This document shows positions 1-7,622 of a stretch of 64,000 nt of DNA, piece after piece (position 1 is the stretch's first letter; each line of letters begins with the position of its first letter). The position numbers and the translations under genes were made by a program. The notes beneath the pieces were generated by a model, which searched no databases, had not been told where the DNA came from, and saw only the letters and a program-made list of their open reading frames with translations. This DNA is from Candidatus Halobonum tyrrellensis G22 (GTDB taxonomy: Archaea; Halobacteriota; Halobacteria; Halobacteriales; Haloferacaceae), in NCBI RefSeq assembly GCF_000495475.1, contig NZ_ASGZ01000026.1, positions 1-64,000 of the forward strand, written 5' to 3'.

Positions 1-75
1 GCGGCGCTCGCGGGCGCCGACGCCGACGCCGACCGCGGCGGCCGGGAGGCGCCGACGCCGCGACCGGCGGCGCGG
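1..75. other. Left window edge, no gene assignable
   Basis: These bases are GC-rich and lie downstream of the Lrp-type gene. All plus-strand frames are open or nearly so, but the segment is cut by the window edge and no conserved motif is visible, so nothing can be assigned. Confidence 0.4.
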
Positions 76-504
76 CTACTTCAACCGCTCTTGGAGGACG
101 GAGGGGTGGGCCGCGGTGACGCCGTCGATACTCAGGATCTCCTCGCTGATCACCTCGCCCAGTTCGTCGCCGTCGGAGGCGCGCACCTCGGCCATGAACA
201 TGTGGTCGCCGGAGGAGGTGTACAGCGCCTCGACGGCGTCGAGTTGCTTCAGCGCGCGCGTCGCGTCGACGTACTGCTCGCTGTCGACGTCGAGACCGAC
301 GAGCGCGATCGTCTTCCCGGAGAGTTTCTTGGGGTCGACGTCCGCCGAGTAGCCGACGATCACCCCCTCGTCTTCGAGTTCGGAGATGTACTTACGGACC
401 GTGGGTTTCGAGACGCCGGCGCGTTCCGCGATCTCGGCGTAGGAGGCCTGCGCGTCAGCCTCGAGGGCTTCGAGGATGCGGTCGGCCGTCGAGGACGTAC
501 TCAT
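76..504 (-). CDS. Lrp/AsnC family transcriptional regulator
   Basis: The 142-residue product has an N-terminal winged helix-turn-helix (about residues 5-55, with AEIAERAGVSKPTVRKYISE as the recognition region) followed by a RAM/AsnC-type ligand-binding domain (about 65-140, GLDVDSEQY and VEALYTSSGDHMFMAEV). This is the usual size and order for Lrp/AsnC proteins, which form dimers and octamers and respond to amino acids. The ATG at 504 is chosen because a T-rich TATA element lies 27 bp upstream and because the longer open frame begins with non-conserved basic residues. It lies immediately downstream of porAB on the same strand, about 100 bp away, so control of 2-oxoacid oxidation is a reasonable inference but is not shown by the sequence. 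Confidence 0.9.
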   Translation of the reverse strand: MSTSSTADRILEALEADAQASYAEIAERAGVSKPTVRKYISELEDEGVIVGYSADVDPKKLSGKTIALVGLDVDSEQYVDATRALKQLDAVEALYTSSGDHMFMAEVRASDGDELGEVISEEILSIDGVTAAHPSVLQERLK

Positions 505-525
505 GTAGCTTCCTTTGGTGGCACG

Positions 526-535
526 GAAAAAATAC
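526..535 (-). promoter_or_regulatory. TATA element of the Lrp-type regulator
   Basis: On the minus strand this reads GGTATTTTTTC, centred about 27 bp before the ATG at 504. The spacing predicts a leaderless or nearly leaderless transcript separate from porAB. Confidence 0.55.
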
Positions 536-607
536 CTTGCGAAGCGTAAACCCACGTTTCGGGAGCGTCCGACCGGACGCGGGCGGCGGGGTCGATCCCG
601 CTGCGGT

Positions 608-1546
608 CTACTTGTGTTTGTCGATGAACATGTCGTACGAGCGCTCCCACTCGTAGTCGTCGTCGAAGTAGCGCTCCGCGAGCGCCTCGTCGGGCATCTC
701 GCCGATGTCGCGCTTCTCCTGGCCGTAGGAGGGGCGGTCGTCCTCGCGGTAGTAGACGCCCGTCAGCACCTCACCCTCGTACAGTTTGTCCTCGGTCTCG
801 CGCATCAGCCGCTGGGCCTCCGCGCGGTCGGTCGGGTCGAAGTCGTAGTCGTCGGACTCGTTGATGTCCGTGTACGGGACGTACTGGCGGGCGTCCTTGT
901 TCCAGGTGGGACACTGGGTCAGGAAGTCGATGTGCGCGAACCCGTCGTGTTCCATCGCCTGCGCGAGGATGTCGCGCGCCTGGTTGGGGTTGACCGCCGC
1001 CGTGCGGGCGACGAACGACGCGCCCGACGTGAGCGACAGCGACAGCGGGCGGATCGGCGTCTTCGCCGAGCCGTGGGGCTGGGTCTTCGACTTGTGCCCC
1101 TTCGGACTGGTCGGGGAGGTCTGCCCCTTCGTCAGCCCGAAGATCTCGTTGTTGAACACGATGTACGTCATGTCGTGGTTCTCGCGGGCGGTGTGCATGA
1201 AGTGGTTCCCGCCGATCCCGTAGCCGTCGCCGTCGCCGCCGGCGGCGATGACTTCGAGATCGGGGTTCGCCAACTTCGCCGCGCGCGCCACGGGCAGCGA
1301 GCGCCCGTGGATGGTGTGGAACCCGTAGCTGTCGAGGTAGCTGTTCAGCTTGCCCGAACAGCCGATGCCCGTGACCAGCAGCGTCTCGTCGGGCGACCGG
1401 CCCACCTCGGGCAACGCCTGCTTCAGGGACTTGAGCACGCCGAAGTCGCCACAGCCCGGACACCACGTTGGCTGGGGCTCGATGGCCGGCGTGTACTCCT
1501 CCCGGTCGATCTCCCGCTCCTCTCCGATCGCGCTGAATGCACTCAT
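608..1546 (-). CDS. porB: Pyruvate/2-oxoacid:ferredoxin oxidoreductase, beta subunit
   Basis: This 312-residue protein is the thiamine-diphosphate-binding beta subunit of a 2-oxoacid:ferredoxin oxidoreductase, which converts a 2-oxoacid plus CoA to acyl-CoA, CO2 and reduced ferredoxin. Visible marks are the N-terminal cysteine motif TWCPGCGDFGVLKSL (about residues 27-41) and the TPP/Mg motif GGDGDGYGIGGNHF with FNNEIFGLTKGQ after it. It starts four bases after the stop of the alpha gene and is clearly cotranscribed with it. Haloarchaea carry two such enzymes. The 312-residue beta and 639-residue alpha lengths fit the pyruvate enzyme (PorAB) better than the shorter 2-oxoglutarate enzyme (KorAB), but the substrate assignment rests on recalled lengths only. 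Confidence 0.85.
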   Translation of the reverse strand: MSAFSAIGEEREIDREEYTPAIEPQPTWCPGCGDFGVLKSLKQALPEVGRSPDETLLVTGIGCSGKLNSYLDSYGFHTIHGRSLPVARAAKLANPDLEVIAAGGDGDGYGIGGNHFMHTARENHDMTYIVFNNEIFGLTKGQTSPTSPKGHKSKTQPHGSAKTPIRPLSLSLTSGASFVARTAAVNPNQARDILAQAMEHDGFAHIDFLTQCPTWNKDARQYVPYTDINESDDYDFDPTDRAEAQRLMRETEDKLYEGEVLTGVYYREDDRPSYGQEKRDIGEMPDEALAERYFDDDYEWERSYDMFIDKHK

Positions 1547-1550
1547 GGTT

Positions 1551-3470
1551 TCAGTCTCCTGCCGCGCTCGCGCCCGCGTCCTCGGCCGGGGGCACGAACT
1601 TGGTCTGGTGGTCGGGGGAGTCCCCCTCGCCCGCTACGATGTTCGTCTCGAACCCCTCGACGATCTCCCGGGGCTCGAACGGGTTGCCGTTGTACTTCAG
1701 CAGCGACGAGAGCTTCTCGCCGTACTGGCCGAGTTCCTTCTGGGTCAGCCCGCGGAACTGCGCGGAGGCGTTCATCTCGACGACCAACACCTCGTCGACC
1801 GACTCGATGAACTCCGCGACCTGCTCGCGCGGGTACGGCATGAGTTCGCCGACGGTCAGCAGTTTCACCGAGGTGCCCCCGTCGTTCAGCCGGTCGACCG
1901 CCTCCTCGACGGTCCCCTGCTGGCTGCCGAAGGTGAGGATGCCGTAGTCGGCCTCGTCGGGACCGTGCTCGGAGAGCAGCGAGTCCGAATCGAGGTTCTC
2001 GCGGATCGCCGCCAGCTTCTGGCTCCGGCGGTCCATCTGAGCGATCCGGTTGTCGGGCGCCTCCGCGATGTGGCCCGCCGGGTTGTGCTCGTTGCCGGTC
2101 GCGAGATACCGCCCGCCCTTCTGGCCGGGCACCGACCGCGGCGTCACGCCGTCCTCGACGTCGTGTTGGAACCGGTGGAACTGCCCGTCGTCGGTGTGGG
2201 GCTGGTCTTCGAGTTCCGCCTCGGTCAGCGTCTTCCCCATCCCCGGGTTGGGGTCGCGGTCGAAGTGGCTCTCGGGGACGTTCGTCAACTCGCCTGAGAG
2301 CTTCTGGTCGTAGAGGACGATCGTGGGGATCTGGTAGTCGTACGCCACCTCGAACGCCTTCCGCGCGTGGTCGTACGCCTCCTGGACGGTGCCGGGCGCG
2401 AACACGACCCGCTGGGAGTCGCCCTGCGACGTGTAGAGGACGTGTTCGAGGTCGGCCTGCTCGGGCTTCGTCGGCATCCCCGTCGAGGGACCGGCGCGCA
2501 TCGCCTCGATCAGCACGAGCGGCGTCTCGGTCATCTCCGCCAGTCCGAGCGGCTCGCCCATCAGGGCGAACCCGCCGCCCGACGACCCGGACATCGCCTT
2601 CGCGCCGGCGTGGGAGGCGCCGATGGCGAGCGCGGCGGCCGCGATCTCGTCTTCGACCTGCTCGGAGATCCCGCCGAGTTCGGGCAGGTTCTTCGACATG
2701 ATCGTGAACACCTCCGTCCACGGCGTCATGGGGTAGCCCGCGATGAACCGGCAGCCCTCGTCGATCGCGCCGTACGCGATCGCGTCCGAGCCGGACATCA
2801 GCAGTTGGTCCTCGTCGTGTTCCCCTTCGGGGAGGTCGATGTCGGGCGCGTCCGTGTCGTACTCCTCCTGGACGGAGTCGTACGCCGTCTCGAGGATCTC
2901 CAGGTTGGGTTCGAGGATCTTCTCGGGCATCGCGTCCCGCATCAGCTCCTCGATCCACTCCAGTTTGATCCCGGTGATCGCGCAGGTTGCGCCGACGCCC
3001 GCGGTGTTGCGCATCACCTCGCGGCCCTGTTCGCGGGCCAGCCCGCGGAGGTCGAGCGGGTAGACGTGCCAGTCGTTCTCCTCGACGCGTTCGTCGAAGT
3101 CGGGGATGTCGTCCGTGTCGACGAGTCCCTCGTCGTAGATGATCACTCCGCCCTCGCGGAGTTCGTCCAGGTTCTCCGAGAGTGGTTTGATCTCCTCGTT
3201 CCCGTAGTACGCCTCGTCTTGGGGGTTCCGCGCGAACGAGTCGCCGAGCGCGAGGAGGAAGTTGTACCCGTCGCCCCGTGACTTGACGGGGTCGGCCGAG
3301 GCACGCACTTCGACGTACGTGTGGCCACCGCGGATGCGCGACGGATAGTGCCGGTGCGTGAACACGTGAAGCCCCGCACGCATCAGGGCCTTCGCGAAGT
3401 TCTGGCTGGTCGAGGCGATCCCGTCACCGGACCCGCCAGCGATCCGCCAGATGAGTTCGTTGTCTGCCAT
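1551..3470 (-). CDS. porA: Pyruvate/2-oxoacid:ferredoxin oxidoreductase, fused gamma-alpha subunit
   Basis: The 639-residue protein begins with the gamma-type domain (about residues 1-190, IWRIAGGSGDGIASTSQNF and HYPSRIRGGHTYVEVR), followed by the alpha pyrimidine-binding TPP domain (about 225-430, GYPMTPWTEVFTIM, AMSGSSGGGFALMGE, SGELTNVPESHFDRD) and a C-terminal transketolase-C-like domain (about 525-620). The gamma-alpha fusion is the standard halobacterial arrangement and pairs with the beta subunit downstream to make a two-subunit cytoplasmic enzyme. The ATG at 3470 is followed by the conserved start of the gamma domain. A minus-strand TATA element at 3526-3534 suggests an untranslated leader of about 35 nt, unusual among the mostly leaderless genes here. 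Confidence 0.9.
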   Translation of the reverse strand: MADNELIWRIAGGSGDGIASTSQNFAKALMRAGLHVFTHRHYPSRIRGGHTYVEVRASADPVKSRGDGYNFLLALGDSFARNPQDEAYYGNEEIKPLSENLDELREGGVIIYDEGLVDTDDIPDFDERVEENDWHVYPLDLRGLAREQGREVMRNTAGVGATCAITGIKLEWIEELMRDAMPEKILEPNLEILETAYDSVQEEYDTDAPDIDLPEGEHDEDQLLMSGSDAIAYGAIDEGCRFIAGYPMTPWTEVFTIMSKNLPELGGISEQVEDEIAAAALAIGASHAGAKAMSGSSGGGFALMGEPLGLAEMTETPLVLIEAMRAGPSTGMPTKPEQADLEHVLYTSQGDSQRVVFAPGTVQEAYDHARKAFEVAYDYQIPTIVLYDQKLSGELTNVPESHFDRDPNPGMGKTLTEAELEDQPHTDDGQFHRFQHDVEDGVTPRSVPGQKGGRYLATGNEHNPAGHIAEAPDNRIAQMDRRSQKLAAIRENLDSDSLLSEHGPDEADYGILTFGSQQGTVEEAVDRLNDGGTSVKLLTVGELMPYPREQVAEFIESVDEVLVVEMNASAQFRGLTQKELGQYGEKLSSLLKYNGNPFEPREIVEGFETNIVAGEGDSPDHQTKFVPPAEDAGASAAGD

Positions 3471-3525
3471 AGTAGGTCAACGGCCTTCCGCCAAGGCCTA
3501 GTGCTGTAGAGGTAGAGCCTGGGCC

Positions 3526-3534
3526 ACTAAAAGA
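3526..3534 (-). promoter_or_regulatory. TATA element of porAB
   Basis: The minus strand reads TCTTTTAGT here. With normal spacing, transcription would begin near 3505, leaving a short leader before the ATG at 3470. That leader contains the 6-bp hairpin GGCCTT-CCGCC-AAGGCC at 3482-3498. Confidence 0.5.
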
Positions 3535-3547
3535 CCTTGCCATCGGT

Positions 3548-3568
3548 TCTCACGGATCGTTCGTGAGA
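3548..3568. promoter_or_regulatory. Inverted repeat upstream of the porA TATA box
   Basis: TCTCACG and CGTGAGA form a perfect 7-bp inverted repeat around a 7-nt spacer. It sits about 15 bp upstream of the porA TATA box on the minus strand, where an activator site would be expected, and about 90 bp upstream of the TATA box of the divergent PKD gene. The regulator is unknown; the neighbouring Lrp-type protein is a candidate by position only. Confidence 0.35.
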
Positions 3569-3652
3569 GATCCGCCGACTCGGCCGCTCCCGAGCCGGGT
3601 CGCGGCCGTTCTGACCGTCGGCGAAATTACCGCTGATAACGCCCCGCGAACG

Positions 3653-3658
3653 TTTATA
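3653..3658 (+). promoter_or_regulatory. TATA box of the PKD-repeat gene
   Basis: TTTATA is centred 29 bp upstream of the ATG at 3685, the arrangement expected for a leaderless haloarchaeal transcript. Confidence 0.6.
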
Positions 3659-3684
3659 CCCGATTCCGAGGCAACCCGATTCCA

Positions 3685-5574
3685 ATGCGACTCGCGCCGC
3701 TGTTCACCCTCCTGCTCGTCGTCGCGGCGTCGCCGGCCGCGGGAGCCTCCCCGCTCGCCGCCCCGTCGACGCCGACGGCCGCGCCCGACGACCCGCCGCT
3801 GGCGGACGCCGGTCTCGACCGGTCGGTCGACGTGGGCGAACCCGTCCTCCTCGACGCGGGCGGGTCGTTCGACCCGGACGGGGAGGTGACCGCCTACGAG
3901 TGGCGCGTCGAGGCGCCCGACGGCGACGCCGTCGCGCCCGTCGACCCGACGGCCGAGACGACGCGGTTCACCCCGGCCGCCGCGGGGCGGTACACGGTGA
4001 CGCTGGCCGTCACCGACGACGACGGGGCGACGCGGACCGACTCGCTGTACGTCCACGCGCGCACGCGTCCGACCGCCGCGCCCGCCGGTGCCGACAACCG
4101 GCCGCCGACGGATCGCATCGCGGGACCGAACGCCGTCACCCGCGGCGACTCCGCGCGGTTCCGCGCGAACGCCACCGACCCCGACGGCCGCGTCGTCTCC
4201 TACCGGTGGGAGACGGGAGCGACCGGTCCGGTCGCGACCGGACGGCGGCCGACTCTCACGTTCGACCGCGCGGGGAACGTCACCCTCTCGGTGACGGTGA
4301 CCGACGACGACGGCGGGACGACCCGGCTGAACGACACGGTCGAGGTGGTCGAGTCGAACGCGACCGGCGACGCTCGGGGAGCTGTTCGCCCCGGCCGTCG
4401 GAACGCCGTCCCGGACCCCGTCGTCGACGGGCCGACGCGGGTCGCGGTCGGCGAGACGGCGACGTACACGCTGTACGCGAACGACCCCGACGGGTCGGTC
4501 GTCCGCTACGCGTGGGACGGGACGGGGTCGACCGGACGGACGCTGACGCGCACGTTCACCGACCCGGGGACGTACACGGTCCGCGGGTCGGTGGTCGACG
4601 ATGACGGTGGCACCGACTCGGCGGCGACGAGCGTCGAGGTGTACGCCGACGGCGAACCCGCGGCGTCGCTGTCCGGACCCGACGCCGCCCCGGCCGGGAG
4701 CGTGCGGACGTACCGCGTCGAGGCGTTCGACCCCGACGGCGGGGGCGTGCGCGTCTCGTGGTCGACGGCGGCGGCCGCCGGGACCGACTCGGGCTCGCGG
4801 TTCGAACGCCGCGTCCGGATCCCCGACGACCCCGGTTCGACGGTCACCGTCGCCGCGACGGTCACCGACGACGAGGGGAACCGCGTCACCGTCGAGACGC
4901 CCGTCGCGGTGACCGACGGCGCCGGCGCGCTCTACGTGGCCAACGGGTCGGCCAGGCGACGCATCGACGGCTCCCCCCAGACTTCGGTCGCGGACACCAT
5001 CGAGGTGGGGTCGTACGACTTCAACGCGTGCGTCGCGGGCGACGCGTACGGCCGCGTCACCGCGACGTGGGAGTTCGGCGACGGCGCGGTCAAGACCCAG
5101 TCGCTCAGCCGCACCGACGGGAGGCTGTGCTCGTCCCTCCTGCACGTGTTCGGCTCCGAGGACGGCGGGCGCGTCTACCACCCGGTCAGCGTCACCTTCT
5201 CGGACGCGACGGGCGACACCGCGACCCTGCGGTTGGGGAAGACGCACCGGACCGTGATGACCCACCGCCACGTCAACCTCTCGGCGTCGGCGGGGCGGTG
5301 GAACGCGACGAACGGGACGCTCCGGGTGCCCGCCGGGACGCGCGTCCAGTTCGGCGTCGGTAGCCACCAGAGCTTCCTCGTCGAGTACGGCGACGGGACC
5401 GCCCGGCAGTTCGCGCGCGGTCCGCTCGACACGCGGTTCTCCCGCGTCTACGACACGCCCGGCACGTACACGGTCCAGGTCACCACCTCGCAGGGACCGA
5501 ACGGCTACGGGCGCAAGCGGGTCACGGTCCGCGTGCTCCCGGCGGCCGGGGGCGCGACGCCGACGCCCGGGTAG
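3685..5574 (+). CDS. Secreted PKD-domain repeat protein
   Basis: The 629-residue product starts with a Sec-type signal peptide (MRLAPLFTLLLVVAASPAAG, cleavage probably after residue 20-25). Four PKD-type beta-sandwich repeats follow (about residues 33-125, 135-225, 245-325 and 328-412), each with the SFDPDG/ATDPDG/NDPDG/AFDPDG loop and a TVTDDDG-type strand near its end. The C-terminal half has two looser PKD-like units (ATWEFGDGAVKTQ, FLVEYGDGTARQF, PGTYTVQVTTSQG). There is no C-terminal membrane anchor or PGF sorting motif; it ends AGGATPTPG. PKD domains mediate extracellular protein-protein or carbohydrate contacts, so a surface or secreted adhesin-like role is likely. No catalytic domain is seen. 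Confidence 0.85.
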   Translation: MRLAPLFTLLLVVAASPAAGASPLAAPSTPTAAPDDPPLADAGLDRSVDVGEPVLLDAGGSFDPDGEVTAYEWRVEAPDGDAVAPVDPTAETTRFTPAAAGRYTVTLAVTDDDGATRTDSLYVHARTRPTAAPAGADNRPPTDRIAGPNAVTRGDSARFRANATDPDGRVVSYRWETGATGPVATGRRPTLTFDRAGNVTLSVTVTDDDGGTTRLNDTVEVVESNATGDARGAVRPGRRNAVPDPVVDGPTRVAVGETATYTLYANDPDGSVVRYAWDGTGSTGRTLTRTFTDPGTYTVRGSVVDDDGGTDSAATSVEVYADGEPAASLSGPDAAPAGSVRTYRVEAFDPDGGGVRVSWSTAAAAGTDSGSRFERRVRIPDDPGSTVTVAATVTDDEGNRVTVETPVAVTDGAGALYVANGSARRRIDGSPQTSVADTIEVGSYDFNACVAGDAYGRVTATWEFGDGAVKTQSLSRTDGRLCSSLLHVFGSEDGGRVYHPVSVTFSDATGDTATLRLGKTHRTVMTHRHVNLSASAGRWNATNGTLRVPAGTRVQFGVGSHQSFLVEYGDGTARQFARGPLDTRFSRVYDTPGTYTVQVTTSQGPNGYGRKRVTVRVLPAAGGATPTPG

Positions 5575-5626
5575 GGTCGGTCCCCGCTCGGGCCGCCGAC
5601 ACGACTCCGCGGCCGCGCCGGCGGCG

Positions 5627-6832
5627 CTACTCCTCGGTCTCGTCGCGATTGTCGGGGCTGCGCGGGTGGTAGTCGGTGTCGTACTCGCCCGGCCGGTCGT
5701 CGACGCGGTCGGGGTTGATCCGCCCGCCCAACAGCATGAAGTCGAGGACCGTACACCGGAGCACCGCCTCCACGACGGGCACCGCCCGCGGCGGGAGCAC
5801 CGGGTCGTGTCGGCCGACCACCTGGATATCCTTCCGTTCGCCCGTCTCCCAGTCGACCGTCGTCTGCTGTTTCGGGATCGAGGTGGGGGCGTGCCACGTC
5901 ACCTCGCCGTAGACGGGTTCGCCGGTCGTGATCCCCCCCTGGAGACCGCCGTGGTCGTTGCCGACCGGCACGGGGTCGCCCTCCTCGCTCACGGTGTCGG
6001 CGTGGTCGTCGCCGCCCGCGTCGGACTCCCAGTCCTCGTTGCGGTCGTGGCCCGTCACCTCGCGGGCGTCGCGGCCGAGACCGAACTCGAAGGCGGTGGT
6101 CGCGGGGATGGCCATCATCAGCCGGCCCAGCCGCGCGGGCACCGAGTCGAACCGCGGCGCGCCCAACCCCCGGGGGACGCCCCGCGTCTCGAAGTAGACG
6201 CTCCCGCCGATGGAGTCGCCGGCCTCCTGGTACTCGTCGATCCGTTCGCGCATCCGCTCGGCCGTCTCGGGGTGGGCACAGCGAACCTCGTTCTCCTCGG
6301 TGTGTTCGAGCATCTCCTCGAAGCTCACCTCGGGCGCCTCGATGTCGCCGATCTGGTTGACGTGCGCTTTCACCCGCACGTCGTACTCGCTGGCGTCTAA
6401 CACCTGCTGGGCGACCGCACCGGCGGCGACCCAGTTCACCGTCTCCCGCGCCGACGACCGGCCGCCGCCGCCCCAGTTGCGCGTGCCGAACTTCGCGGAG
6501 TAGGTGTAGTCGCCGTGGGAGGGTCTCGGCGCGGTCACGAACGGCTCGTACTTGCCCGAGCGGGCGTCCTTGTTCTCGATGGTCATCCCGATGGGCGTGC
6601 CGGTCGTGTAGCCGTCCTGGACGCCGGAGTTGACCGCCACCTCGTCGGGTTCGCCGCGGCTGGTCGTGATCATCGACTGGCCGGGCTTGCGCCGGTCGAG
6701 TTCCCGCTGGATCGCCTCCTCGTCCAGTTCGACGCCCGCCGGACAGCCCGACACCGTACAGCCCATCGCCGGCCCGTGACTCTCGCCGTACGTGGTGACG
6801 CGGAAGAGCCGGCCGAACTCGTTGCCGTTCAT
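5627..6832 (-). CDS. aroC: Chorismate synthase
   Basis: This 401-residue protein carries chorismate synthase signatures: GRLFRVTTYGESHGPAMGC at the N-terminus, RKPGQSMITTSRGEPDEV, the central GGGGRSSARETVNWVAAGAV and the C-terminal GGINPDRVDDRPGEYDTDYHPR. The enzyme removes phosphate from 5-enolpyruvylshikimate-3-phosphate to give chorismate, using reduced FMN. The start at 6832 is fixed by the conserved MNGNEFGRLF beginning and by a TATA element 28 bp upstream; the longer open frame upstream is GC-rich noise. The region around residues 255-270 carries an acidic insertion (DWESDAGGDDHADTV), a common haloarchaeal feature. It faces the PKD gene tail to tail. Confidence 0.97.
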   Translation of the reverse strand: MNGNEFGRLFRVTTYGESHGPAMGCTVSGCPAGVELDEEAIQRELDRRKPGQSMITTSRGEPDEVAVNSGVQDGYTTGTPIGMTIENKDARSGKYEPFVTAPRPSHGDYTYSAKFGTRNWGGGGRSSARETVNWVAAGAVAQQVLDASEYDVRVKAHVNQIGDIEAPEVSFEEMLEHTEENEVRCAHPETAERMRERIDEYQEAGDSIGGSVYFETRGVPRGLGAPRFDSVPARLGRLMMAIPATTAFEFGLGRDAREVTGHDRNEDWESDAGGDDHADTVSEEGDPVPVGNDHGGLQGGITTGEPVYGEVTWHAPTSIPKQQTTVDWETGERKDIQVVGRHDPVLPPRAVPVVEAVLRCTVLDFMLLGGRINPDRVDDRPGEYDTDYHPRSPDNRDETEE

Positions 6833-6856
6833 TACCCGAGTCTGTGAACCGGGACG

Positions 6857-6863
6857 CATAAAG
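6857..6863 (-). promoter_or_regulatory. TATA box of aroC
   Basis: CTTTATG on the minus strand, centred 28 bp upstream of the aroC ATG, predicts a leaderless message. Confidence 0.6.
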
Positions 6864-6948
6864 CCCGACGGACGCCGGCCGGCGGCTGGCCGACACGCGA
6901 TCCGGCACCCGAGCGGAGTCGGCCCGAGACGCCGACTCGACGCCGCCC

Positions 6949-7518
6949 TCAGGGGAGCGAGTCGCGCCCGACGAACCGGGGGACCCGCTCGCGGTACCGC
7001 TCGTACTCCGCGCCGAACCGCTCGGCGAGCCACGGCTCCTCCGCGAACGGGAGCAGGGTGACCCAGCCGACCTGGAGGCCGCCGAGGACCGCGACGCGCC
7101 GGGAGTTGACGAGCAACACCAGCCCGGCCCGCCCGAGGATCATCCCGACGTACTGCGGGTTCCGCGTGTACGCGTACGGACCGTCGGTGCGGAGGTCACC
7201 CTCCACCCCGCCAGTCTCGTCGGCTCCCAGCGTCCCGGTCCCGACGACGAACAGCGCCCCACCCACCACCGCGAGCGGGACGCCGACGCCGAACCGGACC
7301 GCCGTCGGGACCACCCACGAGTCCCAGTCGTCGCGCGTGACCGCGAGCGTCGAGAGTTCGTACGCCGTCACCAGCCCCCAGTGGAGGTAGTACTTCCACG
7401 AACGCTCGCCCGGCGGCCAGAGTCTGACGCCGGTCGTGAGTGTGACCACGAGCAGTGCGACGACCCCGACTCCCGCGGCCGCACCGACCGCGAACGCGCG
7501 TCGTCCGAACGAGGACAT
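6949..7518 (-). CDS. Isoprenylcysteine/phospholipid-type membrane methyltransferase family protein
   Basis: The 189-residue product has an N-terminal membrane segment (about residues 8-28), further hydrophobic stretches (about 75-100 and 130-155) and the C-terminal signature of the ICMT/PEMT superfamily: DGPYAYTRNPQYVGMILGR followed by EEPWLAERFGAEYERYRERV. These small integral membrane enzymes methylate lipid or isoprenyl-cysteine carboxyl groups with S-adenosylmethionine, whose binding site includes the RNPxY motif and the EE pair. The substrate cannot be read from the sequence. The start at MSSFGRRAF (7518) is chosen because the frame upstream reads as basic low-complexity sequence. It shares its strand with aroC and the P450 but is separated by more than 100 bp from each, so probably has its own promoter. 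Confidence 0.75.
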   Translation of the reverse strand: MSSFGRRAFAVGAAAGVGVVALLVVTLTTGVRLWPPGERSWKYYLHWGLVTAYELSTLAVTRDDWDSWVVPTAVRFGVGVPLAVVGGALFVVGTGTLGADETGGVEGDLRTDGPYAYTRNPQYVGMILGRAGLVLLVNSRRVAVLGGLQVGWVTLLPFAEEPWLAERFGAEYERYRERVPRFVGRDSLP

Positions 7519-7622
7519 ACGGGTGCGTGAACCTCCCCGGCCGTAGTCGTTCCGTTCGTCTCGGCTCGGTGTCCCGACGGGGGCGCCGCGGGTCGCGGCG
7601 TCGCGACCCGTCGGCGCGGACC

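Noticed and set aside
608-3470. Assignment of the oxidoreductase as 2-oxoglutarate enzyme (korAB)
   Set aside because: Subunit lengths fit the pyruvate enzyme better, though substrate specificity is not proven by sequence alone.
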